Assembly: GCA_002118135.1 (NCBI GenBank)
Contig: BDIU01000136.1
Coordinates: 496,001-560,000, forward strand
Source: Trebouxia sp. TZW2008
Lineage: Eukaryota; Chlorophyta; Trebouxiophyceae; Trebouxiales; Trebouxiaceae
Length of the DNA stretch: 64,000 nt
Reading direction: 5' to 3'
Shown here: piece by piece, positions 1-10,945 of the stretch
Layout of the letters: the number at the start of each line of letters is the position of its first letter
How positions within the stretch are numbered: the stretch's first letter is position 1
Translations under genes and position numbers: made by a program
The notes under the pieces: model-generated
The model's database searches: none
The model's input: only the letters and a program-made list of their open reading frames with translations
Told to the model about the DNA's origin: nothing

Positions 1-3000
1 TGCAGCAGGCATCTTCAGGCAATCCAGCCGTGAAGCAACAAGGGCTACTTTCAATAGGCAGCGGGTTGCCACTCAGAGCGCAACACCCTGAGCTGCCCCC
101 ACTGCTACCGTGTGTACCACAGCAGCACTCAAGTGTCTGGAGTGATGCAGATGATATTGACACAGACCCCACACCTGACAGGCACATGCTTGATACTGAG
201 AGACACGCTGCAAGCAGCTTGAAGGCCAGAGCCACAGAGGCATTAGCCAACCATAGCAACCCAAAAGCAGCACTGCACATTCACCCTGCCCGTACAGACA
301 CCAATGCAGGCAATGAATGTGCTGAACCTGTTGTGGCTCAATGGAGTGAACAGCAAGCCAGGCTGCCTAGGCATAGTGCTTTTGCCTCACCTCCAGAAGG
401 CTCTGAGACTCAGCCTGAGCTGCCCATACAAGCTAGGAGTGGCCAGCAGCTCGTGCAGACTGCCCGTCCACACATACATGCAGGCAATCAAGGCGCTGAG
501 CCTGCACTGATTCAACAGACAACCTCCGCCTCACCTGTGGAAGAAGGCTTCCAGACTCAGCCTGAGCTGTCCACGCATGCTAACAGTCCCCAGCAGACGC
601 CACTGCCGCAACAGTCTACTCAGTGTGCAGATACACCCATGCAGTCTCAGCTTCTGCGACAGCCAGTGCCCCACCATTGTGCTCAGTGTTCAGACACACC
701 AAGACAGTCTCAGCATATGGAAGCCCAACAGGTGCCACCCCTTCAGCAGTCTGATCAGCCTGTGTACAGACCAGAAAACCCTCAGAGTATGCAAGCCCAA
801 CAAACGCTGCGCCCTCAGCTGTCTGCTCATTGTGCAGACACCCTGAAGCAATTTGAGCACATGCAAGCCCAACAGACACCACTTCCTCAACAGTCTTCTC
901 AGCTTGCAGACACACCTCATCAGTCTCAGCGTATGCAAGGCCAGGACACCTGCATGCCGTCAGCTGACTTGCGGAATCAAGCAACCGACTTGGGATTGCA
1001 TGACCGTGACTGCACGCAACTCACAGGCAGCAAATCAGACCAGCAGAGTGGCGCCAACACAAAGCTGGGCATGCCTGAAGGTGCTGCTGGAAGCATAACA
1101 CAGTCTGGCAACGGCCAGCAGGGCTTGCATATACAGACGGACAGACCTGTGCAAGTGCTGATGTCCCTGGGCAGGTGAGTCAACAAGTGACAGCACTGCT
1201 CCATCCTGATCTTACTTTGTAGTCAAGCAAAATGACATTGGCAGCAGCGTTTTGCCACTAAAGCAGCTGACATTCCCCCAGCAACACACAATGTGTTTGC
1301 AACTGCATATCTCAGCCAGCAGTTTGTTGACACTGCTCCAAGTCAGTCATATATACAGCCAGTCAATTGCTGAGGGACCATCTAGGAATTCAGAAACCAT
1401 GAGCATTAGACATGTCATGATACCAGCAAATGCATGTTGCAGGTTTGTGGCCGCTCTGCTGGGTAGCTCAGAGCAGCTTGCATATCAGCTTGTGGTGTTT
1501 GATGTTGGTCAAGCTCCCCCAGAAGTGGTGTGTGCAGTCAAGCTACACGCTGCACAGCTGCAGCCTGAGCCCTGGCAGCTTGGCAATTGCATGCAGCTGC
1601 AACTTGTCAGGTGAGACCTGCACAGGACAGAAAAGAAAATCATGTATGCAGTCAAGCTACATGCTGCACAGCTGCAGCCTGAGCCCTGGCAGCTTGGCAA
1701 CTGCAGTCGCAACTTGTCAGGTGTCACCTACACGGGACAGAACTGATGATATTGCATGATCACCACGCATAGCTGCAGCCTGAGCCCTGGCAGCTAAGCA
1801 ATTGCATGCAGCTGCAGCTTGTCAGGTGAGCGGAGTACAGTGGGACCTGCACAGGATAGTTAGTATATTGTTGCATGGTCACTGTACATAGCTGCAGCCT
1901 GAGCCCTGGCAGCTTGGCAACTGCATGCAGCTGCAATTTGTCAGCTGAGACTTGCGAAGGGCAAATAGTGTGTTGTCGCAAGCTTAACACACATAGCTGT
2001 AGCTTGTTAGATGATGCTCGAAGAGCCTGAAGTATTGGTGGGGCTTATGAGGAGCATACAGCGTGCATGCGCTTACTTATCAAGGCCTGTTGCTGCAATA
2101 AACTGCAAGCAGCTAAGGAACAGTCACCAGAGCTGCCTTGCAAACATAAGAAGCCTGTGTGGGCAGTGCAGGGACCAGCCAGTCATTGTAATGGCGTCAC
2201 TGCTGCAGCCTGAGGGGCAAGAGACACTGCAACTCAATGGCGTGAGTGCATGGCATCTTGAGCAGCAGCAAGCAGAGCTGGCATGTCATCTAGAGACAGG
2301 CCTAACAGCTTATTGCGTGTTGGCCTCAACTGGCATGGTTGCTGCCGCTGGTGAGTTCTATCGAATCTGTATAATCTGCCTGCAATGGGTCCTCTCAGTA
2401 AGGACAATTTGGTGTAAGCACACTGTCTTGGTAATCAAAGTAGTCGCTACAAAGGGGAGTCACTGTACAGCCATCTCCGCTGCATGTGGGGTCGAACAGT
2501 AACAATCACAACATCGTCAGCAGACACTGCTGAGTAGCACATGCCGCGCCACTGCAGCATAGAACGCTGCCTTGCAGCGCGTTGAGGCTGCAGTTGATGA
2601 ATCCTGCGTGCAACTGCCTCTTGGTTGCAGTTGGCCAAAGACATTTCTTGCACTGCAGCTTGACCATGCCCATGCACATGCTGACATTGTCCAGTGTCAA
2701 CTGTATGGCACAAGATCAATCACTGTCCTGCTTTACCATCATCATGCAAGCGCATTGAATGCATGCTGAAGACTTGCCTTTGGCTGAAATCTGAGGTTGA
2801 TTGTGCAGAATGAAGAAAGCTTCCATTCAATTGCAATGCTTGGTGTGGCAGGTGAAGGTGCATGGGCAAGGCTGTGGCATCTGGGCGCTCAGATGGTGTT
2901 TTTGGGGCAGACCAAGCTGCATCTTGACAATTCACATGTGCATGTAAAGGTTGTCACTCGTGCGGCACTAAGCAGCTCACCAGCAGTCGGCCTAAGTGAA

Positions 3001-4530
3001 CATCACCAGGAGGCATGCATGCAATGCAAACATGTGGATAAGAGCTGAGACAGCCTTGACCAAAATGCTGGAATCATTTACTCAGGTGAAGTCCTTGGGC
3101 CGTAGGTGAGGGTGCATGGGCAAGGCTGTGGCGTTTGGACGCTCAGATGGTGTGCCAGGGGCAGACCAAGCTGCAGCAAGCCGAGTACATGCGCCTGGCC
3201 TTCCCTGACATTGTCCAGCTGGCCTTTGCGGACTCAGCTTGTCAGCTCATTGCTGGCTGCTCCTCAACTGGCCTGTTGGCCATCTGGAGCATCAGGTGAG
3301 TGCAGATGTACCTTCACCACGTAACACATCTCAAGAATTAATGTTTTGGTTAGAGGCATACTGTGTGCAACATGCCTTTTGACGACTCACATTATTGCGG
3401 AGCATGGGAGAGCAAGCTTGGCTGTCACATACGGTAGACCAATGCTGATTTCTTTGATGTTGTCTGTATGATCCTTTGATGGGTCCTTACGAAGTCAGTA
3501 AATAGGCAATGTCTGCAAGACGCAAGCTGTGAAACAATCCAGGTGCAGGTCAGAAGCCATTGCTATACACAGTTGCATGCTTGTGCTATTAGTTCTCCAT
3601 GATTTGTGTATATACCGGCATGAGCACACGATCAAAGTGCCTAGTCCCTTAGGTGCGACTGCAGGGCATGTATGCAGGGGTGACTTGCTGATGGCTCACT
3701 GCCACCCACTACTAATGGTACAAAGCGTATATCAAGCTCCTGATGAGCAAATTGCAGCACAGCCGCACGCTCCAGAAGTGGTGGTCTTGCTGGCCAAGGT
3801 GCAGCAGCATCCCAACTCACAGCAGCATGGCAAAGGGCCGACTCAGGTTTTGGCAGCTGTGGTCGTGACACAGGACAATGTGTATGTGGGAGCCAGCATG
3901 GCTCATCAGGTGATCAAAACGCTCCATGATTGTGATAATGATGTATCAACAGTGAACAGAAAAGGCCAAAACTGTGACATATGTCTGGCCTTGCAGTGTG
4001 CACAATATTGCAAACATATGATTGTGTCACCTAAATTACCTGTGTACAACTAGCTGTATTGATTGAGAATGCTCGGGCAGGATGCACAGCTTCAGTGACG
4101 GCCACACTATTCTGCAGGAGGGTTTCATGGCACCAAAGGTGGCAGGCACTTGGGCTTTGAAATGCTGTGAGCCTTCCAATCCAATGATTTGGGACATGCA
4201 GCAGGTATGCTAAATGGGTGCTTTACATGAGCATCGACGTCGCTTTAAGTGCAGCGTTGCAATTGCTTTGGCATGCATCGCAGCCAAAAGGAAACTCAAG
4301 AGTAAGATCTGCTGTTTCATTGGTTATTTGCCAGCTTGCATGACTGGTGCAACTGCAAACATATGTTGTGCCCATGCAGGCAGCATCTGGCACAGAGCTT
4401 ACTCTGCCAGACAAAATCCATACAGTGTCATTTGCTGCAAGCAGCTTTAAGGCAGCTGAGATCCTGTGCTGTGTGGGGACCGATCAAGGACTATACTTGC
4501 AAAATCTTGTGCACTGAAGGGGTCACTTGC
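1..4530 (+). CDS. Unidentified Gln-rich protein with WD40-like C-terminal exons (5' partial)
   Basis: I do not recognise the family. An open frame from the left edge to about 1175 encodes a low-complexity Gln/Pro/Ser/His region with imperfect repeats of the QSQxMQAQQTPLPQQS kind. It ends at a good donor (GCAG|GTGAGT, about 1174). The frame has no ATG in the window, so the start lies upstream. Later plausible exons are near 1440-1614 (hydrophobic, ending TTGTCAG|GTGAGA), 2160-2350, 3105-3296 (ending GLLAIWSIR then GTGAGT, like a WD40 blade), 3640-3910 and 4379-4500 (FKAAEILCCVGTDQGLYLQ, also blade-like). Together they suggest a beta-propeller behind a disordered Gln-rich N-terminus. That is inference: no GH..WD signature is complete, and the exon chain and the stop codon are not resolved. 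Several exon edges have decayed copies nearby. Confidence 0.4.
1532..2012 (+). repeat. Tandem copies of an exon 3' end plus donor (unit about 100-120 bp, 4-5 copies)
   Basis: The block GCAGCCTGAGCCCTGGCAGC, followed by a CATGCAGCTGCAACTTGTCAG-like tail and a GTGAG-like donor, starts near 1557, 1671, 1772 and 1891. A shortened fifth copy lies near 1990-2012. The first copy joins a longer open frame ending at 1614 and is the likely exon. Later copies have lost bases (1690-1722) or the donor (CAGCTGAG near 1945). Confidence 0.85.
2851..3178 (+). repeat. Exon-start duplication in the WD40-like gene (2851-2924 and 3105-3178)
   Basis: Both segments read GGTGA[A/G]GGTGCATGGGCAAGGCTGTGGC and continue alike through CAGACCAAGCTGCA. 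The downstream copy runs on into the open frame that ends WSIR at 3296, so it is probably the functional exon. The upstream copy diverges after the shared part and looks decayed. Confidence 0.75.
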
Positions 4531-5952
4531 ATTGCTGGGCGCGAGGGCCGATACAATCATCATCACCAGATGTCTCCACAATTCACAATCATGTCAGCAC
4601 ACGCTGATTGTGAATATGGACAATAGCAACTTGCACCCACAACTTGGCAGGAAATTCTGTCTGCCAGCAGCTTGTTCATGTAGGCATGAACAACTCATGA
4701 GCTTTACAAAATTATTACTGAAACCGACAAGCTTGACAACCTGCAGCAAGACCTGGTTGCTGATCTGCCCATGATTGTCACAGCATATGGACATATGTAC
4801 GCATGTACATGCACACATATCCAGCAACATTCCATTTTGTCAGATGTCGTGCTGCTCTGTTACAGTGCAGGCTGATGGCTGCTGACCTGGGTGACATTGC
4901 ATCTTGAGGCATAATGTTCACTCGTTGCCAATATACATACAGCTGATATGGCGCACGTCCTACTGTGATGTTGGCACGCAATGTACAGTGATGAAATGGC
5001 ATCAAATAAAGCCTTGATGAATGCATCAGCATGCATTGTCAAAAATCATGTTGTGCTGTTACGTGCATGCTTTGGTTGACGTTGGCACGATCGCGAGGAA
5101 AGCTGTGTGCGTCATGCACAATCTTATGCTTGTGTGCGACACGTCAGTTTCAACGTCAAGATTGTCAATGCTGTGTCATTCTGACCAAGTTGCCCCTGTG
5201 ATGGCTATCGAAACAGTCAATTTGGTCTACAGCTTGCTGACTTGGCAGGCAACTCAGGAGAGAGGTGAGTCATGAGTCTAATTTGGTGCAAGTGCTGCAA
5301 GAGGAGCAGCCAAAAGATGGCAATGAGAATTGCCAGGCATCGGCTACTGGCTGCTTCTGCGCTGATCTGTGTTACCGAATACGTTCCTGATCGCTCGCAT
5401 CTTGACTTCCAGAGCTCTGGCTTGCACTGTCGTGCCGGCTGATAGGTCAAAGGGCCACTGGGCACTCGTGATCTATGGACCGCGAGTTTGCTGAAAGCGG
5501 ATAGAGCGGCCTTCGTTCAGTTTCTTCAGCGGTTGCTGATGCCACAGCAAAGTCATCGTAATTCAGCGGTATGTGGATCAGCGTAGATAGCTGAAGTTGG
5601 GAAAGCGCAAGGCAAGGTTTAAGAAGTGTAGATTAGCGAGAGTCGGACCTATCGCGTCAGGCTGCTGACATTGGCTTTCTGGCACATTCATCAAGCTCAG
5701 ACAAGCAGTGTAGAGAAGTTTCGTGTCATCAATAACAGCGCGTGCGGCACGCGTCCTCTTGTACCTCTGTAACAAGCCTCTGTATTCTTCGTTGCCGAAA
5801 GTTTGTCAAATCATGACGGTGTTCATCCTTAGCCCTTCTGCCTTCTTTCAGGTAAAGGCGAGCAATCAATCTGCGAGTTCTTTGCTGACTCCAAATACCA
5901 GCCTTTAGTTGTTACCTTAGCCAGCTTGTGCTACAGGACTAGGTATGCTTAT
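4531..5952. other. Intergenic or unresolved stretch before E2F
   Basis: I see no recognisable coding exon here. It may hold the 3' end of the WD40-like gene and the promoter and 5' UTR of E2F. ORFs are short, without family signatures or consistent splice signals. Confidence 0.4.
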
Positions 5953-8689
5953 ATGGCAGAAACAAACGGCAAAAGAAAGTCTACAAGGAATAGCAAACCT
6001 ACATCAAGGTCCCCTGGCACACCAGGTAGTGGCAATGGTGAGTTCTCACCAAATGTGGACACCTGAAGCTGCAGAAGGAGCTTCAAAAGTGTCCTGTAGC
6101 GTTCTGTTTCACTCCCTACCGTCTGTCCCACAAAACATGTGTCATGCTTGCAGGAAACTGTCGGTATGATAGTTCCCTCGGCCTGCTGACCAAAAAGTTT
6201 GTCAACTTAGTTGAAGCTGCACCAGACGGTGTACTAGATCTCAATAAGGCAGCTGATGCCCTTTCAGTAAGCACCCTTTGAACTTTTGCTGCTGGTGCTA
6301 AACACAGCATGCACAGCTGATGCAGCAATATTCTGGTGGAACAGGTGCAGAAACGAAGAATATATGACATCACAAATGTGCTGGAGGGCATTGGTCTGAT
6401 AGAAAAGAAATTGAAAAATAACATACAGTGGAAAGGAGGGTCGACTGCGGATGCCGCTGACACTTTGCCTGAGCAAGTGTCTCTCCGGCAGGAGGTTGCT
6501 CATCTTCAGGTACTGCAAAATGGTTCCTCCTGACGCTATGCATGCTGCACAAGCGTGCTTAAGCTACTCTCAACTGCTTCCTTATGACATTATGCATGCT
6601 GCACAAGCGTGCTTAAGGTGCTTTATACTGCTTCCTTATCACGCTATGCATGCTGCATAAGCGTGCATAAGGTGCTCCGTACTGCTTCCTCATGACGCTG
6701 TGCATGCTACACAAGCGTGCTTAAGGTATTCTAAACTGCTTTCTCATGGTGTTATGCATGCTGCATAAGCGTGCTTAAGGTACTCCAAACTGCTTCTGTA
6801 TCAACTTATGCATGCTGCACAAGCGTGCTTAAACAAGGCGCAAGCTCTTGGGCGATGCCTCTGCAACGTAGACAAAGGGTGTAGCTGATGTAAGCAGACT
6901 GATTGCAGAGCCCATTATGAAACCAGCTGCTACATGCTGCGCTACGACCTCAACACAAGCTTCTCCAAATACATGGCTTCTCCAAATACATGGCAACATT
7001 CACAGAATCGTGCATGTATACCTTTCTGAGCAGCTACAGATTGGTGAGCTGTGCTATGCAGGAGGATGAGCAGAATCTAAAGAAGCACATAACAGCTTTG
7101 GAAAACAGCATCAAAGACATGACTGAGAATGCAGCTAACAGTGCGCGCCTTTACGTGACAGACGAGGACATTGCTAAGCTGCCCTGCACAGCCAATGACA
7201 CAGTGTTTGCAGTCAAAGCCCCACAAGGCACGACGCTGGAAGTTCCTGACCCTGACGACGGCTTGGAGACTGGCCAACGGCGATACAGGTACAGCAACTT
7301 CTCTTCGTAACGACTGCTTTGGTTACCAAGACTATTGTCCTTACATTGAATTGTCCTTACTCAGACGGACCAATGTAGTCAGAATGCAGTGATTGCTTCC
7401 CAGTCGCATTGGTTTTACATCAAGAATGTTCTTACATCAAGTGTCCTTACAAGGAGAAGTTACTGTAGCCATACCTGCAGCTTTGCCAGGTGTCCTGCAT
7501 CTGCCCTCAAAGCAATCACTGTAATGTGGCTCACTTCAGCTTTTCTCCCAAAATTCAACCCATGCCCCATATACTATCACAGATGCAGCTTGAGACGACA
7601 TGTTGTCTCTTGTTACCAGCGGCTAGTCTGCAAACTTAGCGTCTGCTTGTGCTATGCAAAGCAAGGAAGTCTGTGAGCCCCATTTAGGCTCAAGACATCT
7701 AGAATGGATTGTATGACATCATCTGTATGTATGACCCTCCTCAGGAAATACCAATCAATCTATCTGCAAGTGTTTCCTTCTGAGTAGAATTGTCCTCAAG
7801 AGCGACTCCATTGATGTTTGGCTCGTTCTTGTTGCGCAGAATTGTACTGAAGAGCAACTGTGACACTCCAATTGATGTTTGGCTGGTGAGCGGACACCAT
7901 CAGGCCAGGCAGCCAGAGCAGGAACAAGAGATGGATGCTCCGTCGCATGCAGCCATGCAGGCCGCCCAGATTAAGGAAGAGTCTGAGCCCATGGCAGGTA
8001 TACCCTGTAGCTGTTGCAGCCAAACAACCTGTTGAGCGAATCTTTGTCTCCTGTGCAAGCTGCCCATGATGATGCTTGCTGTCCTAATACGTGCTTTTGC
8101 ATACGCATGACATCATGTTTGGCGTGGCTTTGCGCTGACACCTGCTGTGTTGCTGGGCTGTCTTGCGTGTTACCAAGAAGGCTCAAGTGTAAGCAAGATC
8201 CACTGCAACGTGTTGCTCTAACTTGAGGCCTTCAGTGTCAATGCTACGACAGGCTTGAGCATTCTGGTGCTGATTTGCGATTCCGCACATGTTGTCTTTA
8301 AGATGTGCTATAACGGGACCAGCTGTGGTGTCCGGCATATTCTGTGCGAGCATCATTACCATCAATTGCCCTCTGGCTGCGGACTCTGGCCTGCTTGACC
8401 TGATTAGCTGACGAATCTCACATTCATGCTGCCGCTTTAGACCTAGGCTCCCGTTACGACGCCTAACAGCGTAGACTTTGCCTGCTTTTCTGTAATTTTT
8501 CATACTGCACAACACCATGCAGGGCCTTCTCATCTGGCAGCTGGGCACTTGGATGGCAACCTAGGTCTGCAAGCTAGTCCAGCCCTCCTTGGGGTGCGTG
8601 GTAGTGACGCTGATCCAGATGCCTGGTTTCAACACAACGAGCCACCAGCTCTTGGCATCACAGACTATTTTGAGCAGGACATGATGTGA
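5953..8689 (+). CDS. E2F: E2F family transcription factor
   Basis: Sequence-specific activator of S-phase genes that works as a heterodimer with DP and is restrained by retinoblastoma protein. The ATG at 5953 opens a short basic Ser/Thr/Pro-rich exon that splices in phase (AATG|GTGAGT to CAG|GAAAC, near 6154) into the winged-helix domain. Visible are [20 protein letters not shown] and, after an intron, [18 protein letters not shown], the E2F signature. A coiled-coil segment follows (about 7062-7140), then the dimerisation strand [15 protein letters not shown] (exon from 7840). The last exon ends in an acidic peptide with [11 protein letters not shown] and TGA at 8687-8689, matching the Rb-binding tail of activator E2Fs. 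With an N-terminal DNA-binding domain and this tail it is an activator-type E2F, not an E2F7/8 or DEL type. Introns hold a 54-bp array, an exon relic and a dispersed element. Confidence 0.93.
6510..6835 (+). repeat. 54-bp minisatellite at an E2F intron donor (about 5.5 copies)
   Basis: Units begin ATGCATGCTGCACAAGCGTG and continue CTTAAGGT.CT..ACTGCTTCCT.ATGACGCT. The array starts at the splice donor (TTCAG|GTACTGCAAAATGG), whose first intron bases resemble the middle of the unit. Most units keep a donor-like AAGGTACT or AAGGTGCT core. Divergence between units is moderate. Confidence 0.9.
7785..7824 (+). pseudogene. Decayed copy of the E2F dimerisation exon
   Basis: AGAATTGTCCTCAAGAGCGA, then CTCCATTGATGTTTGGCTC, repeats the exon at 7840-7886 (AGAATTGTACTGAAGAGCAA..CCAATTGATGTTTGGCTG). 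It lacks about nine internal bases and lies immediately upstream of the functional acceptor. Confidence 0.8.
8435..8479 (-). repeat. Dispersed repeat, copy 1 (E2F intron)
   Basis: On the minus strand it reads AAAGTCTACGCTGTTAGGCG, then TCGTAACGGGAGCC, then CTAAAG. It closely matches 52367-52412 and more weakly 60071-60120. The nature of the element is unknown. Confidence 0.7.
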
Positions 8690-9473
8690 ACATTCCTGTG
8701 CTGCAATGCTGCTATCCTTTTCCAGCAAAGGACTGTGTACTATATGTACCTGTACGGCTGCATTCGTTCTCAGCTCAATCTTGCTCTAGCATTGACGCTA
8801 TGAGGATTTAGGGCATGGGTCAAGCTTCTGCACACAGCTGGCCGCTGAGTTTTGCAGTCATCTCGCCATGGCAGGCTTTGAGAACTGTGCACTGCCGCAT
8901 GTGCCTGCTTGTGCATCGTGCACGATGTTGTTTACTCGTTGTACCACATCTTGTTTCAACGCGTCTGCTGACATTGCTAAAGGCTGGAGGCAATGCTGTC
9001 ACGTATGAGGGGTGGCAAGCAGGTTGTTCAGCCTTTGCTTTGGTATGCGTGCATCTTCTGATAGCTGGGTCTGAGGATAATGTCATGAATGCCACTGCTC
9101 CCTCGTTTTGTAACTCACATCTTCTGAAGATGCAGCCTGAACGATGTGCAAGTGCGGTGTTCGATCGACTGTGCTATAGGTTGGTAATCATGACAGCATA
9201 CTTTCGGCTTGATTGACAAACCTGCTGACAGTGAAGCCGGTGAGCAATGAAGCTGCATGAACTCGTCAATTGAAAGCGCATCAATGTGCTTATGTCTGGC
9301 ACGTGAAGCTGATTAGTCAACTACTGTCAACGTGCAGCCTGATTATTGAGAAGTCCTCTGACCATGCAGAAGTTTTGGTTCAAACAAAATATGCATGTTG
9401 AGCTGGCAAGAACTGGAGGACAAGTATGCCATAGTCTTGCACTGCTCCAGAATACACCACCAAGCTGTTGACA
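8690..9473. other. Convergent intergenic region, E2F to thioredoxin x
   Basis: This holds the 3' UTRs of two genes facing each other. The 133-codon open frame at 8815-9216 has no family resemblance that I can see and no clear gene structure. Confidence 0.5.
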
Positions 9474-10284
9474 TCAATTGCCGACCTCCCATTTATCCAA
9501 ATATTTGCGCAGTTCTGGTTCTGAAATAGCACCTTCACGCTGACTGCCATCAATGACTTTGCCGTCCTTGAATACAACCAAGGTGGGAAGGCCATACACC
9601 TGCAGATAACCCCGGTTCACTCCTTGTGTGCAGAGACAGCTGGTTGCAACATGCTACATACAATTCTGCCGCGCATAGCAATCACTATGAACACAGCACA
9701 TGCTATGGGATCTGAATACCTTGTACTTCTCTACAAGTCCAGGATTGGGGTCAGCCTCGACCTTGACAATTTTCAGCTTTCCATCTAGCTCCTGCAACAT
9801 GACACTGCATTGCTTCAACATGCTGCCAATAGTGGCAAGCGTGCACACAAGGCAGGCTCTGGCTTACCTTCTCGAGATTAGCAAGAGGCTTCTCAATCAA
9901 CTTGCAAGGACCGCACCAGGTGGCCCAGAAGTCGACCAACACTGGTGTATTGCTCTGCATGGCAGGGCATGGCATGGTGGAGCCGGGCAAACAATACACG
10001 GACACAACTACCATGCAGACTGGACATGCGAAAGCTATCACACTCGGCACCTGCAAGACCTCTGCCGAAAACTCGTCTTCTCCTACTTTGCTGATGCAAA
10101 CCGTCGGACAGCGGCAGACGGCCCTGGTGCGGGACAGCTTTTGTGGCACCAGTCGATCACCCACGAAGGGCTTATGTCCACGCGCGAAGCGCCTGCAGCT
10201 GGGTGCTCTGGGTGCAGTCAACCTACTGTTGGCGACGCTGTGGTGCGCCGTGCTGCTTGAGATCTGACACATCGCTTGGGACAT
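9474..10284 (-). CDS. Thioredoxin x-type, plastid-targeted
   Basis: Plastid disulfide reductase; the x type mainly serves 2-Cys peroxiredoxin. ATG at 10284 is the first in frame (the upstream extension has only a GTG). The N-terminus is rich in Ser/Ala/Arg and fits a transit peptide. A thioredoxin fold follows: KVGEDEFSAEVLQ, then TPVLVDFWATWCGPCKLIEK with the active-site WCGPCK, LKIVKVEADPNPGLVEKYKV, and YGLPTLVVFKDGKV with the cis-Pro loop, then GSQREGAI and a C-terminal helix; TGA at 9474-9476. KLI after WCGPC and the GSxREGAI segment match the x type better than m, y or f. Introns lie near 9973-10068, 9735-9867 and 9600-9720. The first is 96 nt and open in frame. Confidence 0.9.
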
Positions 10285-10945
10285 CGCTGCGCGAGCTTCC
10301 AACCCCTTTATAACAGTGCAGAGACGTATATTCACTGGGGCTACAGACACAGCGCTACAATCGTCTAGGATATGCGTAGCCCTGATATGCTGATTGCAGC
10401 TCGAATGTCACGAAATGCCGTATGCGCGCTTGCAAGCGAGGTCAACAGTCGGGCTGGGCTCTGCATGCTGAAGCATTTCAATGACTAATGCATCGATTGA
10501 CATGATGAGGTTGGCCCTGCAGTCTGTAATAGTCTGTTGCCAACAGATGCATCCATGCATTGGACACGTAAGTCATTGCCACAGTGTGGCGCATGTGATC
10601 AGCCTTGTTGGCTGGCTAAAGCATGTAAAATTATTCTCTCTCTTCTCTCTTGGTCAGCTCGAGCTCTACGAGCCACGTCCTCAAGTAAACGAATGACCTG
10701 TTGGTCCCAGCACTTTTTTCTCTAGACTTAGACGCGCAGATCTGGATCCAGATTCAAAGCAGCGGTTGTCCTTGCGCAATGGCATCGCACTCTCAGCTTA
10801 TAAGAGATTGTTTATTGCAACATCCTCAGTTTCAAGCTGAATGCTCTTACGTGTTGTCCCCTAATAATGGGGCGCAGTTGACAGCAGCCAAAACGGTGAG
10901 CCAGCAACACAAGCAGCAACTTCGCAAGACTTGCAGGAACAAGAG
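10285..10945. other. Intergenic: thioredoxin x promoter side and nuclease 3' UTR
   Basis: Both neighbours are on the minus strand, so this should hold the thioredoxin promoter and 5' UTR and the downstream end of the nuclease gene. I see no coding exon or RNA gene. Confidence 0.5.

Noticed and set aside
616..984. Long minus-strand open frame opposite the Gln-rich exon
   Set aside because: It is the shadow of a low-complexity repeat region; the plus frame runs on to a good donor and the minus frame has no splice or start context.
8815..9216. A 133-codon plus-strand frame after E2F
   Set aside because: No family resemblance, Cys/Leu-rich random-like composition, and it sits in the 3' region of E2F.
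10265..10350. Upstream extension of thioredoxin x (22 residues)
   Set aside because: It would start at GTG. The first ATG in frame is at 10284 and gives a normal transit peptide.
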